From assembly GCA_034440575.1 (NCBI GenBank), contig JAOTOL010001481.1, positions 1,090,001-1,154,000 of the forward strand: DNA of 64,000 bases, given 5' to 3'. The position numbers and the translations under genes were made by a program. Under the pieces are notes generated by a model. That model saw only the letters and a list, made by a program, of their open reading frames with translations, was not told the origin of the DNA and searched no databases. This stretch comes from Imbricaverruca yamaguchii (Eukaryota; Arthropoda; Thecostraca; Neoverrucidae). This document shows, piece after piece, positions 1-12,100 of this stretch (position 1 is the stretch's first letter; every line of letters begins with the position of its first letter).

Positions 1-330
1 CTATAACTCTGTCCCCTTGAGTTGCTGCTGTCCCTATTACCAGACTTTGAGGTCCTATTGCCTTGGCTGACACTATTGGAATATTCCTGAGTTGGCAATG
101 CAATTTCATCCCTCCCCACCCCATTTCCTAGTTTCCCTGAAGGACATGCTCATATACTTTGCCTAACACATGGACCCCCTTCTCAGAAAAATGCAGGCTT
201 AGGAGATGAATTGGCCCACCCCTTATCTTAGAATAAAGCGGGATGGCGAGGACTTTTGGGGAGGGGATCTTGAAAATATCAAGGCAATGGTTAGCTCCAC
301 GGCCCCACGCTAGCATGTTTCACTCGCTAT
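1..330 (-). repeat. LINE-derived repeat fragment, copy 1
   Basis: This stretch is a diverged copy of 5430-5640. Shared blocks include the segment around CCCCACCCCATT.CCTAGTTTCCC and the run GGACATGCTCATATACTTTG. The second copy adjoins an endonuclease-like reading frame on the minus strand, so I read both as the 5' part of a non-LTR retrotransposon in minus orientation. No intact coding frame is present here. The window edge cuts the copy. Confidence 0.5.
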
Positions 331-726
331 GCCGGCATCAGGAAGAAGTTTTACGGGCATAATTGTTTTTTTAATTGACTGTATGGTTGGCTTTGCGCCT
401 GTCCATCGAATGCCATTTTTCAGATATGCGTGGTGTGCATAAATGCATGGTCAAGAACTGTCCGAAGAGGAATCATTTTGCTCTGCTTTCACGCAGCAGG
501 ATGTGTCACGACGGTGTTCATCACATGCCGCGGACATGCGAGGTGACCGCCTTGTTGGGGCACATTTGAAGAGCGTCCCTGGGAGCTGTACTTGTAAAGT
601 TGTAGACGCCATCGAGAATAAATGCTTCCCGGGCTTCATGGTGCTGTCGTATATTACAAACCTCTATGGGCACGGACAGAACAGATACGCGTGCCGTCAA
701 GGTCAAGAATGCCACGCAACAGTGAC
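331..726. other. No recognisable gene
   Basis: Unique-looking sequence between the LINE-like repeat and a SINE. The reading frames here resemble no family I know, and the distal part is simply the flank of the SINE insertion. Confidence 0.4.
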
Positions 727-893
727 TGGTCGGTCGATTGGTTGGTTATGGCTGTACGACGCACTGAGAAGCTGAGACCATACGACATTTCTGCCTTGGA
801 TCCTGGCAGGAACGGCGGGCACCGCCGCGAATCGAACCTCGAACCTCTGGCACGCCAGCGGCTCAGCTTAGCTACTGAGCTGCCGCCGTCATC
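727..893 (-). mobile_element. tRNA-derived SINE with target duplication
   Basis: Read on the minus strand, it starts with a tRNA-like head: an A-box resembling CAGCTCAGTAGCTAAGC and a B-box GGTTCGATTC. The body follows, ending in a CGTCGTAC..CC-type tail with AACCAACCAA. It is flanked by CGCAACAGTGAC (715-726) and CGCAACAGAGAC (894-905), an 11/12 match that reads as the target-site duplication. The tail is the same type as in the other SINEs of this window. Confidence 0.75.
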
Positions 894-1389
894 CGCAACA
901 GAGACGCACAGGGAAGAAGTTGACCAACCAACCGTCAGGTCACGTGACCGACATCACAACCAGCATAGGCGTCGTCCGCACAATCACATTCTTCTACACA
1001 CATCCTCCTTTTGCTGGATTGGCTCTCGTTCGGTCCCGTCGGAAGATCGATGTTTGTGAGCATCAGCATAGTGCGAATTGTGACGACCTCGCATATTCAC
1101 ACATCCCGCTCGGAAACGCACTCATAGAAGTTGTCAAAGGTACTCGACCATGAGCTCCTGGTCACCGTGCGGCCCAGTTCTGATTTAGCAATAGCGACTT
1201 CAACTCGTGGTCTGAACACCATGATCGCGTACTAACCAAACCAGCACACCATGAGACAGGTAATACAAGTTCAAAACGAGCATATGAACTATGGGCACCC
1301 AAATCAAGTTAACCCCAACTCACACCGTGCCAGCAATGCTAATCAAGATGACGCTCTGGCTTGATAAACGCAGATAGCGGAAAACATTA
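894..1389. other. No recognisable gene
   Basis: Nothing identifiable between the SINE and element A. The last eight bases (1390-1397) are the left target duplication of element A. Confidence 0.4.
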
Positions 1390-1397
1390 CTGTACAT

Positions 1398-1700
1398 TAG
1401 GGTGTGTCACGAAGGACCTTTTTTTGGAAATTACACTTTGCTTAGTGAAATTATCGTGCAGATCACCTTAAAAAAACCTGTGGTCGAAACCAAATCGAAA
1501 TCAAACAATAAACAAAATATGCGACAGGCCGATAAAGAAACAAATTTGCCGGGCGCCCGGCGTTGAAGTCTCCAGTGATGGCGCTCCGTTTCGATTGGCA
1601 TCTAACACCACGCGTCCGGCCACCGTCGGAGCGCCGCCGCGGCGCTGTGACGAAAAAGGCGGAAGTCGGTGCTGTGGATGACTGATGAATGAATTCTGGT
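1398..1700. repeat. Left terminal inverted repeat of element A
   Basis: Pairs with 4838-5127 with small indels. Matching blocks include CCGGGCGCCCGGCGTTGAAGT near 1551 against its reverse complement near 4970, and CGGTGCTGTGGATGACT near 1668 against its reverse complement near 4857. Confidence 0.85.
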
Positions 1701-2086
1701 GATGAAGCTCATGAATAAAACTCAATGAAAGTGTTTAGTGGGGTAAAAGGCTTTTGATAAGCACCAGTCGCTTAATAAGTTGCCTGGATATCTGACGCAT
1801 GAAAGAAAAGTTCACTTTACGTCGCTTGTTCGTTCCATTTTCAATCAGTAGATCTATCGGCGTATAATGCTAATATTTTCACTTTCGAAAGCTTGAACAT
1901 CTTCAAAATTCCTCGTCTGTTTACATCGAAGACCAATTAAATCATTCTGAGACACCTGATATCTTATTGTTATGACAAATAGACCAGGCGAAATCGGCAT
2001 CATGCTCCGTTCCACTACAACCGAAGGAGACGGGCATACAGCGACGTCGCCTTTTGTACGAGCGGCCACATTTTTTGTACGAACTA

Positions 2087-4295
2087 TCATTTTATAACTG
2101 TACTACTTGTCTGCATGCTCGACAGAAAACCCGACATGAAATCCTTTTTGCTGCTGAGCACTGGCATTGCTGACCTGTGTTTCAACTTCGCCACAATGTA
2201 ACTGTGGCGGGCCTCTTCACCAATTACCTTCAAAGACGACTCGGTCACCACTTTCACCATCCGTTCCACCGTCTGACTGTGCACGGGGTATGGCGGTACT
2301 TCGAGATGACTCGCGATGATGTCTAGTAAGTCATCATCGGACAGTTGTTGCGTCAAGGGCGGCTCGGTTATCGCCTCATTACACCAATCAATCAGCTCCA
2401 TGATGCTGTTTGCCCCTATATTCACTTTTGGAAGCTTGAACTTCCGCACTTCGTCAGTATCACTATCGACTTGAGTTCTGCGACACTGCTGGATTTGAGT
2501 GACCGCCCTTTCCCGTGTGGCTTGATCTTGGCCCGCTGTCGTTGCTAGCAGTACTGCCTCAGGGTGTCAACAGTAGCTGTTGCACAGTATTACCGGCTGC
2601 ACCATGGCCGCTATCTCAGGTCGCAAACTTTTGAGAAGTTGCACGCTGTGCAGGGCATTGCCAGGACCGTCAGAACATTTCCAGTTCTTCTTGATGCAGA
2701 ACCACATGGGAGTATAGTGGCACACGATGAACTCCGCAAGCATTCTCAGACTTTCTGATGGCTGTTCGGTTGATATGTAGAGCCGGAGAATTCGCGCCGC
2801 CAGAGTCAGCCACCTGGAGTGGTTTAGTGGACCGATCTTCATTTTCGCAGTTCTATCTGAGATACAGCCCGTCTGGACACTACGCGCCAGACTGTACAGA
2901 ATAGCCTGATCTGAACTTAGGTCACTGAGAATCTCCTGCGTCATTTCTGAAACATTTCCGCCATTGATTGGCTCAAAATCGACCACTGGCAAGGTTTCTA
3001 CTGCGCCTGCAGCGGCCCGGCCAATCAGCTCACTAAACGACTTAGGTCCTGTTGTGACTCCATCTAACTGGCTAAATACTGCACGAAGATTAAGTTCATT
3101 TGCATGAAGTTGGCACACAAACCAGTGGACTGGGCGTTTTTGTCCGAGCTCAAACAAACGGATAACACCACCTTTTTGGCCGGTATTAACTCTCGTGCCG
3201 TCACAGCCAAGCACAGAAACATCCGCACTAAACTCATATGCCACGGCGTTCAGGTCCTGCAAAAATGTCCTCCGCTTTCCCAGTCTGTGGGGTAAAATGT
3301 CCTAAATATGCACTGTCTGGCTCGGATACAACCACAATGTGCTCTTCCGTCTTCTTTGAACTGGCTGCCATAAGCGTGTCGTCTTTTCTACCGTCGAAGC
3401 AGAGACCAGATACACGACCTGCATGATCCTCATGGCTCTGGGCTACTACCTCTCTTCTAATCCGATCCCTTGCTCGTCATACTTTTTTGCTATCCACTAT
3501 GCAGTCCATATCGTCAGAAGTGATCCGACCAATGTCCACTTGGAAACCGTTTATGATCGCAGCATACGCACGATTAGACACTCCGTACCGATCTGCTGCT
3601 AGAGCCGTATTTAGCAGTTCGTCTGTGTTACTGTTCACCATATACTCTGACTCATTGACTACAGATTTGAGCGATGATGAATCTGTGGCGGAATCTTGGT
3701 CTGAATTAGAATCTAGCTGGGCCATTCCAGAAGGTCCCGGTTGTGGTGATATGACTCTCTCGGCGGTCAGACGCCTCCTTTCGTCCATGGCGCGTCGACG
3801 AGTGGTTTCACGGATATCTGCGGTGCCGATTTGCATTTGGCGAGGTCCTCTCTGGTCTTGGACAAAGGGAAACTCCATTCGTGGTACTTTGTCGGCCATC
3901 GCACATTTGCAGCTATCGATATCAGCACATTTGCAGCGGGCTATATCAAACAATTTTCCAAACCACTCATCACCGGACGGACGTACACCTGGTGATGCCG
4001 ACTTCTTTCCAGCAGTTTTCATGTATCGCAAGTAGCGATCGCGGCATTCTCGAACCATAAGTTCGACTCGGGCCCTCCCAACAATTGGTATTCCTTCGCA
4101 GCACCATATTTTCATCACACTTTCCGCGACAAACTTTATATGGGGTGCTAGCCTCTCTTTCAACCTTTTGTTCGCAACGCATGAGTCTCTATTCACTTTA
4201 CTCAAGTAATTCAGAACGTCAATTATCGTGGGCAGTCGGTTTGTTTTTAGTTCAGAAGGAACCAAAAGCCCTTTGGTGGAAGCGCGGGTCTTCAT
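2087..4295 (-). pseudogene. Broken transposase-like gene of element A
   Basis: Three successive minus-strand frames form one disrupted gene. The first (4295-3477, 272 codons) begins with a basic region, then has LPTIIDVLNYLSKV and a Cys cluster with FDIARCKC, DSCKC and a DQR motif. The second (3262-2567, 231 codons) has LGCDGTRVNTGQKGGVIRLFE followed by WFVCQLHANELNLR, which looks like an RNase H-type fold, and LNHSRWLT near its end. The third (2449-2087, 120 codons) holds the conserved C terminus with MELIDWCNEAITEPPL, a YPVHSQTVERMVK block and LSSKKDF. Between 3477 and 3262 coding similarity continues in another frame (SGLCFDGRKDDTL, VVSEPDSAYLGH), so frameshifts and stops separate the parts. 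From memory the family recurs as uncharacterized proteins in invertebrate genomes; I do not know its name. Element B carries the C-terminal half of the same family. Confidence 0.7.
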
Positions 4296-4379
4296 TTTCG
4301 AACTCTTACCCCGATCACACCGACGCAGGTAATATCACACTTCACAGGCAGTGGGCACAACTTGCAGACACCAAACCAC

Positions 4380-4560
4380 TCTTTTTCGGGCCGTCCCGCC
4401 GGGACCCCGCCGCCGACTGCCTCGTCTCGGCGGCCCTCCCCTCCCCTCCCCTGCCCTGTCTCGCTCTGTGTTCTCTACCCTCACCGTGCGCCGGCTGTCT
4501 CCCGCCCCATCCCAGCCCCTCCCCCGCGCCATGCGACGATTGCCGCCGGCTCGTGTCGCC
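4380..4560. other. GC-rich pyrimidine-biased block inside element A
   Basis: CCCTCCCCTCCCC-type runs with many CpGs, immediately upstream of the minus-strand transposase start at 4295. It could be promoter sequence of the element or a later low-complexity insertion. No coding content. Confidence 0.35.
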
Positions 4561-4837
4561 CTCGTTAATAGGTTGTCCCTATTGCTGATAATCCCAGTTT
4601 CCCTTGAAACTTGAGTAACGAAAAGGAAGAGGAGACTTGGATTGACTAATAAAACAGGGATGTATGGCATGCGAAGCTATTTTGTGTCGTTAGTGCGTAC
4701 GCAATTTATTCGAATGATGATTCATAGCACTGTGAAAGGTGGAGCACAGACAAAGGAAAGTGGAGCGATCAGTCCTTCAGTGAAGTTCAATCTTTACAAT
4801 CAGATATATCCCGGCTCCCCTGATCTGTTTTTGAATT

Positions 4838-5127
4838 ACCAGAATCCATTCATTAGTCATCCACAGCACCGACTGCCGCCTTTTTCGTCACAGCGCCGTG
4901 GCGGCGCTCCGACGGCGGCCGACGCGTGGTGTTAGATGCCAATCGCAACGGAGCGCCATCACTGGAGACTTCAACGCCGGGCGCCCGGCAAATTTGTTTC
5001 TTTATCGTCCTGTCGCATATTTTGTTTATTGTTTGATTTCGATTTGGTTTCGACCACAGGGTTTTTTAGGTGATCTGCACGATAATTTCACTATGCATAA
5101 GAAAAACCGTTCAGGCGACACACCCTG
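4838..5127. repeat. Right terminal inverted repeat of element A
   Basis: Reverse-complement partner of 1398-1700. It ends in GACACACCCTG next to the candidate target duplication at 5128-5135. Confidence 0.85.
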
Positions 5128-5167
5128 CTGTATAATCTATTCACATAGAGCATTATACCACCCCCTT

Positions 5168-5800
5168 TCACTGTTTAGCATTATACCACCCTATTGCATC
5201 AAAACATATTGTATCCCTGTATCTCATAGTCCTGCAAGTTATCCAAAAAATATCCTTTACTGACCGATCCTTCAGTAATGCAAAGAAAAGCTGGTTTCTC
5301 CTCAGCAACATAACACTTGAACTCATCAAATTTGGATTTAATGCTCTGAGTATTAAACAGCATACACTTAACAAAAGCTCCATAACCCTCTTCAGCTTTT
5401 TTATGTTGGGTAGCTCTATCATCTCTGGATGCGCTACCACTCTGCCCCCTTGATCTACTGCTACCCATATTTGCTGACTGAGGTTCTATTGTATATGCTG
5501 ACACTATTGGCATATCCCTGAGATGGCAATTCCAATGCTTCCTTCCCCACCCCATTACCTAGTTTCCCCGAAGGACATGCTCATATACTTTGACTAACAC
5601 TTGCACCCCATTCTCAGAGAAGTGCAGGCCATCCCTCTGAAAGAGGCCCAATGAGCCATAAAACTTGCACCACTTGTCAACCAATGGCAAGCCTAGCTAA
5701 TTGCAGAGCCTACCTACCCTGGCATTGGCTGCCAGTGCCGTATAGTTCCACTCGGGGGAGACTCCAGCTCTAGGCAGAATAGCTGTCACAACAACTCTGC
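5168..5800 (-). mobile_element. LINE endonuclease fragment (CR1-like), minus strand
   Basis: The minus-strand frame 5555-5199 contains LFNTQSIKSKFDEFKCYVAE followed by KPAFLCITE. This matches the start of an APE-type endonuclease in CR1/Jockey-like LINEs (a NARS/NTQSI motif, then I.ITE). Only the first 80 or so residues of the domain remain before the frame is lost near the right end of element A. The upstream part (5430-5640) is duplicated at 1-320. Confidence 0.65.
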
Positions 5801-6540
5801 TATTGCTTAGAGAACTGGGTGTATTCCTTGCAATCTACAGGTTAAAGAAAAATGGAAGATATCCTGCGTTGGACCTCGCTACAATGCCGCACAGCGCGGA
5901 GTTCAATTGTATTACTTTCGCGGTTCTTGCGACCGCTGATACAACATCCGCGAGAACCGTAGTGGTCGAAAGAATTATGACGTCACCTCACTGGGTGCTG
6001 ACTGTTCTGCTGCGAACACGAGCGAGACAGAATCTATGCGATGTGGACTGCGAAAACACCTAAAGCCAGTGTGTCTCAGGTGCGCCGTGATTGACATCGT
6101 CTTTTGAACACAAAAGACTAGCGCTCCCAATATGAAAATCACTGCCAGATTGGCAAAACGGAAAAACCTTCAGATGTAGGAAAACATCAAAATTGGCAGC
6201 ACTTATCGCACTACACAAAAAACGCATGAACTGACGTGTTGGTTTGTAACCTTTGCATGGCCGTAAACAAAGCAATGAATCAATAAATCATGCCTTGAGT
6301 CATCACTTATTCAGAAATCTCTTGGATAATCAATGAACTATGCAATTGCGCAGACACACAATAGTTTTGGTCATTGAAAACAATCATGGTGGAAATAAAA
6401 TAGCATGCTGACATCTAGCGAGGATACGGTATACTTCAAGTTCATTTCTTTTTCGCAATGGTTTTCCGTAAGCTGAGACCTGTTCTGATTTAGTACGGGC
6501 CAAAATCGCACGCCACATTTCTCCATCGTCAGCTGATATT
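5801..6540. other. No recognisable gene
   Basis: Short frames only, none resembling a known family. A few CpG-rich words but no repeat structure that I can define. Confidence 0.4.
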
Positions 6541-6755
6541 ATAGGTTATGACACATTTGAGGATATGATACACTTGAGGTTACGATACATTTGAGGTTAT
6601 GATACACTTGACGTTACGATACATTAGAGGTTATGGCACATTAGAGGTTACGATACATTTGATGTTATGGTACACTTGAGGTTGCGATACATTTGAAGTT
6701 ATGATACACTTAAGGTTACGATGCATTAGAGGTTACGACACATTCACAGCGCGAA
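6541..6755. repeat. About 20-bp tandem repeat
   Basis: Imperfect alternating units of GAGGTTATGATACACTT and GAGGTTACGATACATTT, about ten copies. No coding frame of interest. Confidence 0.8.
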
Positions 6756-6868
6756 CCCGAAACGCTGAGAGGTTGTGCCCGTCCGGCGATGCCTCCGTGG
6801 GTACTGGGGCAATTGCGCTTCGCGCTGGCCCTACGCGGCGGATACTTGCAGGTCCGCCTGTTCTCAGT

Positions 6869-7038
6869 AGAGAAGGACGTGTGTGCGCGTGTGTGCGCGT
6901 GTGTGTGTGAGTGTGCGCGCGAGTGTGTGCGCGAGTGTGTACGCGAGTGTGTGCGCGAGTGTCTGCGCGAGTGTGCGCGCGCGCGCGTGTGTGTGTGTGC
7001 GTGTGCGTGTGCGTGTGCGTGTGCGTGTGCGTGTGCGT

Positions 7039-7080
<42 letters not shown>
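6869..7080. repeat. (GT)n/(GTGC)n microsatellite
   Basis: Compound run of GTGTGTGC, GCGAGTGT and GCGTGT units ending in a pure GT tract. It creates long but meaningless frames of His-Thr or Cys-Val repeats on both strands. Confidence 0.95.
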
Positions 7081-7081
<1 letters not shown>

Positions 7082-7313
7082 TTCCCTTTTATCATTTGTA
7101 GATTTAATGGTGGTAGTATTGTGTGCTTTCAGGTATTCAAGAAGCAAGCTTTGCACACATTTTACCTAAATAGAGCAAACAAAGGGGTAGATTAAGCAGT
7201 AAATTTGTGATGCAATCCTTAGCCCTGTTCACGGGGCCTGCGGTCGCTGCGGCTCTACGGTTAAAATAGGCTCCACCTACCACCGAAACGTCATCAGTAG
7301 CTGGACGCACGTG

Positions 7314-8712
7314 AACACCGCCGCGGCCCGCTGGGGTGGGTCTACTCTGTTGCCTAGGGCTGTTGCCGTGACCATATTCGGAAACTACCGAACCAAATTC
7401 CACCAAACCTTCACCAATCGATTTAGTTGGGTCGATGTATGTGGGACTTTTGAATATGGGAACTCTTACCACTACGCAAAGCTACAAAATTACCCCTCAA
7501 ACTTCGAGCGGCCATTTTGAAATCATTTTCAAAGTGTTGCCGTGCCCATGCTCATAAACCGCTGCACCGAATTGAACTAAACGTTCACCAATCGATGCAG
7601 CATAGTCGATTTACTTGGGACTTTACAATATGGTGACCTTGACCTTGACCTAAGGTCGCAGATTAAGTACATCTGTATTTTGAATTGTTGCCGTGACCAT
7701 GCTCCTAAACTACTAAACCGAATTTCGTGAAACCTTCACCAATAGACGTGACATGGTCGACATACTTGGGACTTTTGAATATGGTGGCCTCGGCCTTAGG
7801 TCAAGGTCATCAAAAATGCATAAAACTCATAATGACAATCACCATATTCAAGAACCGAAAGTATATCGACCACGGCACGTCGATTTGCGAGGGCTTTACG
7901 AAATTCGGTTCCGTACTTTCGGAACATGGGCGGCGCAGCAACCCTTAAAATGAGTTTTATGCATTTTTGATGACCTTAACCGACGGCCAAGGTCACCATA
8001 TTTAACCTCCAGAATATATCGCCCATTCCACGTCGATTGGTAAATGTTTCATCAAATTGGGTTCGGTACTTTCGGAGCATGGGCGTGTCAAATAGGCAAG
8101 AAAACGATTTTGTGTATTTTTTTACCTTGACCTAAGGTCAAGGTCACGATATTCAAATCCCCACGTATATCGAACACGTTACGTCGATTTGTGGAGGTTT
8201 CATGAAATTGTATTGGGTAGTTTCAGAGTATATCTGAAAGTATATCCCAAGTCCCAAGTATATCGACCATGTCACGTCTATTGGTGAAGGTTTCACGAAA
8301 TTCGGTTTAGTAGTTTAGGAGCATGGTCACAGCATCAATTCAAAATACAGATGTACTTAATCTGCGACCTTGGGTCAAGGTCAAGGTCACCATATTGTAA
8401 AGTCCCAAGTAAATCGACTATGCTGCATCGATTGGTGAAGGTTTAGTTCAATTCGGTGCAGCGGTTTATGAGCATGGGCACGGCAACACTTTCAAAATGA
8501 TTTCAAAATGGCTGCTCGAAGTTTGAGGGGTAATTTTATAGCTTTGCGTAACGGTAAGAGTCACCATATTAAAAGTCCCACATAAATCGACCCAACTGAA
8601 TCGATTACTGAAGGTTTGGTGGAATTTGGTTCAGTAGTTTCTGAATATGGTCACGGCAACAGCCCTGGGCAACAGAGTAGACCCACCCGACCCGCCGCGG
8701 CCCGCCGCGGTC
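7314..8712. repeat. Large palindrome of a 150-175-bp satellite unit
   Basis: The left arm (from about 7314) and right arm (to about 8712) are reverse complements. For example CGGAAACTACCGAACCAAAT near 7378 faces its near-complement near 8630, and GTGGGTCTACTCTG near 7334 faces CAGAGTAGACCCAC near 8673. Inside the left arm, three units begin with GTTGCCGTGACCAT-type sequence at about 7363, 7537 and 7685, each carrying CCTTCACCAAT.GA and TTGGGACTTT..ATATGG. Several units end in nested GACCTTGACCTAAGGTCA palindromes. The centre is near 8015. Confidence 0.85.
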
Positions 8713-9157
8713 AGAACGTTTGTCAAATCTTGCGCAGGAGCTTCATTTATAAACGTAAAATATGTAGATGACGGCGATGAATTGGAAAATACCTATGTTA
8801 AGCCAAAAATATGGCGGATGCCTATCCTTAGACTTAATTTTTTTTCAGTCCTAACCAGTGGCGGATGGTGTGATATTCATGTTAAGTAGGTGTGTATCCA
8901 TTCAAACAGGCATAGATGCAGCCTGCAGATTATTGGGAAGGTGTTCGAGCCACATGTGTTACATGGGATTGGGTGAATGTGGCTGGATATGTCAGGTAGA
9001 TAGACGTTGATGAGGGTGTAGAATGTTGGTAAATGGATACTTTGAAATTATTGACATGAGCGCGAAACGGCCTGTAGTTAATGTGACCTTAAACCAAAAT
9101 AATACGTAAAATAAATCAGGAATGTGATGCTGGTTAGGGTATGAGTGTCTGCAAACG
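8713..9157. other. No recognisable gene
   Basis: Transition from the palindrome to the CpG-depleted domain; still contains ordinary CpGs. No repeat or coding signal recognised. Confidence 0.4.
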
Positions 9158-12100
9158 TTATGGTATCTTCCCTTTACAGACTTAACCTGCATGGGCCCTT
9201 ATAGCTTGTATTAAGTCTGGTCACTTTATGAATTGATGACTTAGGCTTGTGCTTTCTGTCTGTCAGGTTAATATTTGCTTTATTTTTGTGCTTCTGTTGT
9301 TAAATAGGTTGTTAAATAGGTTAAATCACCTCAAAAACACAAACACCTTCAGATCATCTGCACCTGTCTGAGATCTGGTAATGACCACAATCAAATCATT
9401 TTATTGTACAAAATGCCAACAAAGTCCACCATGCTCATGACTTCTTGTGAAATTGGCAAAGGATGCAGTTATAAGCCAACTTCCTGAGCAATGGTAGAGA
9501 AAATGATAGCAATAGTATATTTAATTGGTAAACCAAGTTTATGAATCCATACCTAATATTCTTTGCATGCTCACACTGCACAACTAATAAATATTCTGAA
9601 CACACAATGAGTATGATGCTAATGCACCAACTGATTGGTTACTTGCCATCTACTTTGATATGGGTTTTGGAATATACAATGGTTGAAGGAAAATTGTACT
9701 AAAATAATCCATCTATAATCATTTTATTCTCACCACCAAGAAACACTAAAACCTAACACCTATGGTCAATGGCAGAAATAGCACAGGAAATTATGTACCA
9801 GTGAGCATGCCACAGTGGGGAACTGACCTAAAAAGGCTTCAAATTGAAAATGTGATAAACCAATCCTGGAAAAATTAAAGGAATTACATTTTCTTCTCAA
9901 TTCTCATGAATAAGAAATGTGTTGGTCAATCAGATTAAATTCACAATCAATTTGATTTTCTGCTATGTGGGAAGACCTCTGTGACTGAGTTAGAAAAACA
10001 GTATTTGTGGCACAAATGTGTGACATTCTGAACCAATGCATGCCATGAAACAAGTCCAATTTCTGGTTATATCTGTCTATTTTGCCACAAAGTCTAGGGC
10101 AGGTTTGGAGAATGTTTTGGACAGTTGTGGATAATCTTCACATGTAAATTTCAGTTAATATATTTTGTGTATATAGCATAGGATTGCTTCAAACTTCATG
10201 CATAAGTTTTTTGTCTGTCAATCAATGAATATGTTCAATGAACAATCAATGAACAATGAACATAAAGTCTGGAAGGTCCGGAAGGCAGGAAGTGATACTA
10301 GTGACTGTTGTAGTGTGGTGTCGGCTGACATAAGCAATTAGGGTTGTTGACTTGCACCATTATCTTAAACACATTCAATGCAATTAGGAAGCATGAGAAT
10401 CCAACTTTTGGCTTGCATTCTATATGTTGGTAGGCTGTCATTCTTCAATTATCATGGGCTGCTTCAATTATCATTCAGTTATATATTAATTATCATCTTC
10501 TGTTCTGCTCCTTGCATTCTCCTTGAATGTTTCTGCAGCTCTGATGATCACCTGAAATAACAGATGTGCATTTTTCTCAATAATGTGGCCAAGTTGTGTC
10601 AAGGGTCCCAAAGTGGTTATCCCAATGTGGAATAGTAACAGTGCATGCTCCTTTGCACCTGGTTTGCTTATGCTTCCTTGTTCATTTGGCTGAACTTATT
10701 ATTATGCTGTGCTTAGTTGTGCTGTGTATGCAGCATAAACAAATAAGCCCAAATAAATGTGTAGATCATCCAGATAATGATTTACCCATTTATTTGGTGA
10801 CTATCCCCAAGGTTTTGTATAGTACTGTTCTGTACCCATGACACATAAGGAAACATTCATTGGGCTTTCCAAAATGCATGATGGGCATACATATCATATA
10901 TCCAGCTATACAAGAACATGTCATAATGACTTTTGCATCCTTGCAACCTGCTATACTAAAGTAATGTTCGGATGATCATAGGTTGCCATGCAAATTATAA
11001 TTCAGGCAGCATTAAAAAATATGCACGTTTTTCCCGAGCCTGCTCCAAACTGCTCCAATTACTCCAAGTTGCTCTACTCTTTATTTTTGGAGCAGGATCA
11101 GGTTCAGGAATAGACCCATATACAAACACTGAATGTGACAGTTTGGTACATATCAGAACATCTAAAGCCTTTTACTGCTAAAAACATCTAGGAATAAAAC
11201 ATGACCATGCATTCAAATCTTGTAAATTCGGAGATTTTGTTCTGTATGGGGGATTTCGGAACTTCTAAGGTTCAAAACCTCAAAATGTCCAAATTCTCTA
11301 GTTTTACATACAAAGTATGTAAAGACTCAAAACAACGAGCACTCAAAAGCTTCATAGGTGTTCAAAACCTTGAAGTATCAAAATCTTGAATCCACATCCA
11401 CAATCCACAACAGCAGGAGTTCATACCATCTGAAACCAAATGAGTTCAGAATCTCTAGCTATCGGAAAATATAGTTTGCTCAATGCCACTAATCAAAAAC
11501 TGTTTGCCTTGGAAAAGTACGAGATTGCTCCGAAAGGTGTCACATAAGTGTTAAAAAATCATATGGGCTGGGCCATCTAAACTCGAGTCTAGTTCAATAG
11601 GTGCTTTTTCAGTGTAAGTTTTATCTTGTTTGGCATGTCTGGTGGAATAACTGCATACCTAGTGAACATACTGACAGCGGCCCAACATCAGCCCTATGCT
11701 CAGCCCCACATCCGCCCTGTGCTCGGCCCCACATCGGGTCACGTTTTTAACTCTGGTGGCCCACTGTCAACTGGAGAGTGGGAATATCTCCCCATGCCGA
11801 CATGCAGCCAACATGGGTCCGATGTTGGGACTCTCGCAGCCCTCTGTCAGCTGGGGAGTGGAATGTTCATCCATGCCAACATACAACAGACATTCCCCAG
11901 CTATCCAGCTGATGTTTCCAGCTATCCAGCTGATTCTCGCCCTCACCTTGCTGAATGCACTTGAACTCAAAAGCTGATTCTCAGAACAACTGTATTTTAT
12001 CTAGCTGAACAATTGCATTTTGTCATCAGTGAAATCAGAGCCATCCTTCACAGATACCATACGACACCACTAAGCAACTCCTCAAGCTCCCCAATTGCCA

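Larger units (their letters stand above)
1398..5127 (-). mobile_element. Element A: TIR DNA transposon with long inverted repeats
   Basis: A 3.7-kb unit bounded by inverted repeats of about 300 bp (1398-1700 and 4838-5127). The left end reads TAGGGTGTGTC and the right end, read inward, CAGGGTGTGTC. Flanking 8-mers are CTGTACAT (1390-1397) and CTGTATAA (5128-5135), 6 of 8 identical, consistent with a decayed 8-bp target duplication. It carries a broken transposase-like gene on the minus strand. A C/T-rich, GC-rich block at 4380-4560 lies just upstream of that gene and could be its promoter. The TAGGG end and 8-bp duplication recall hAT or P elements, but the protein does not look like either to me. 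It is related to element B at 53535-56190. Confidence 0.8.

Noticed and set aside
6716..7195. His-Thr and Cys-Val repeat frames
   Set aside because: Translation of a GT/GC microsatellite.
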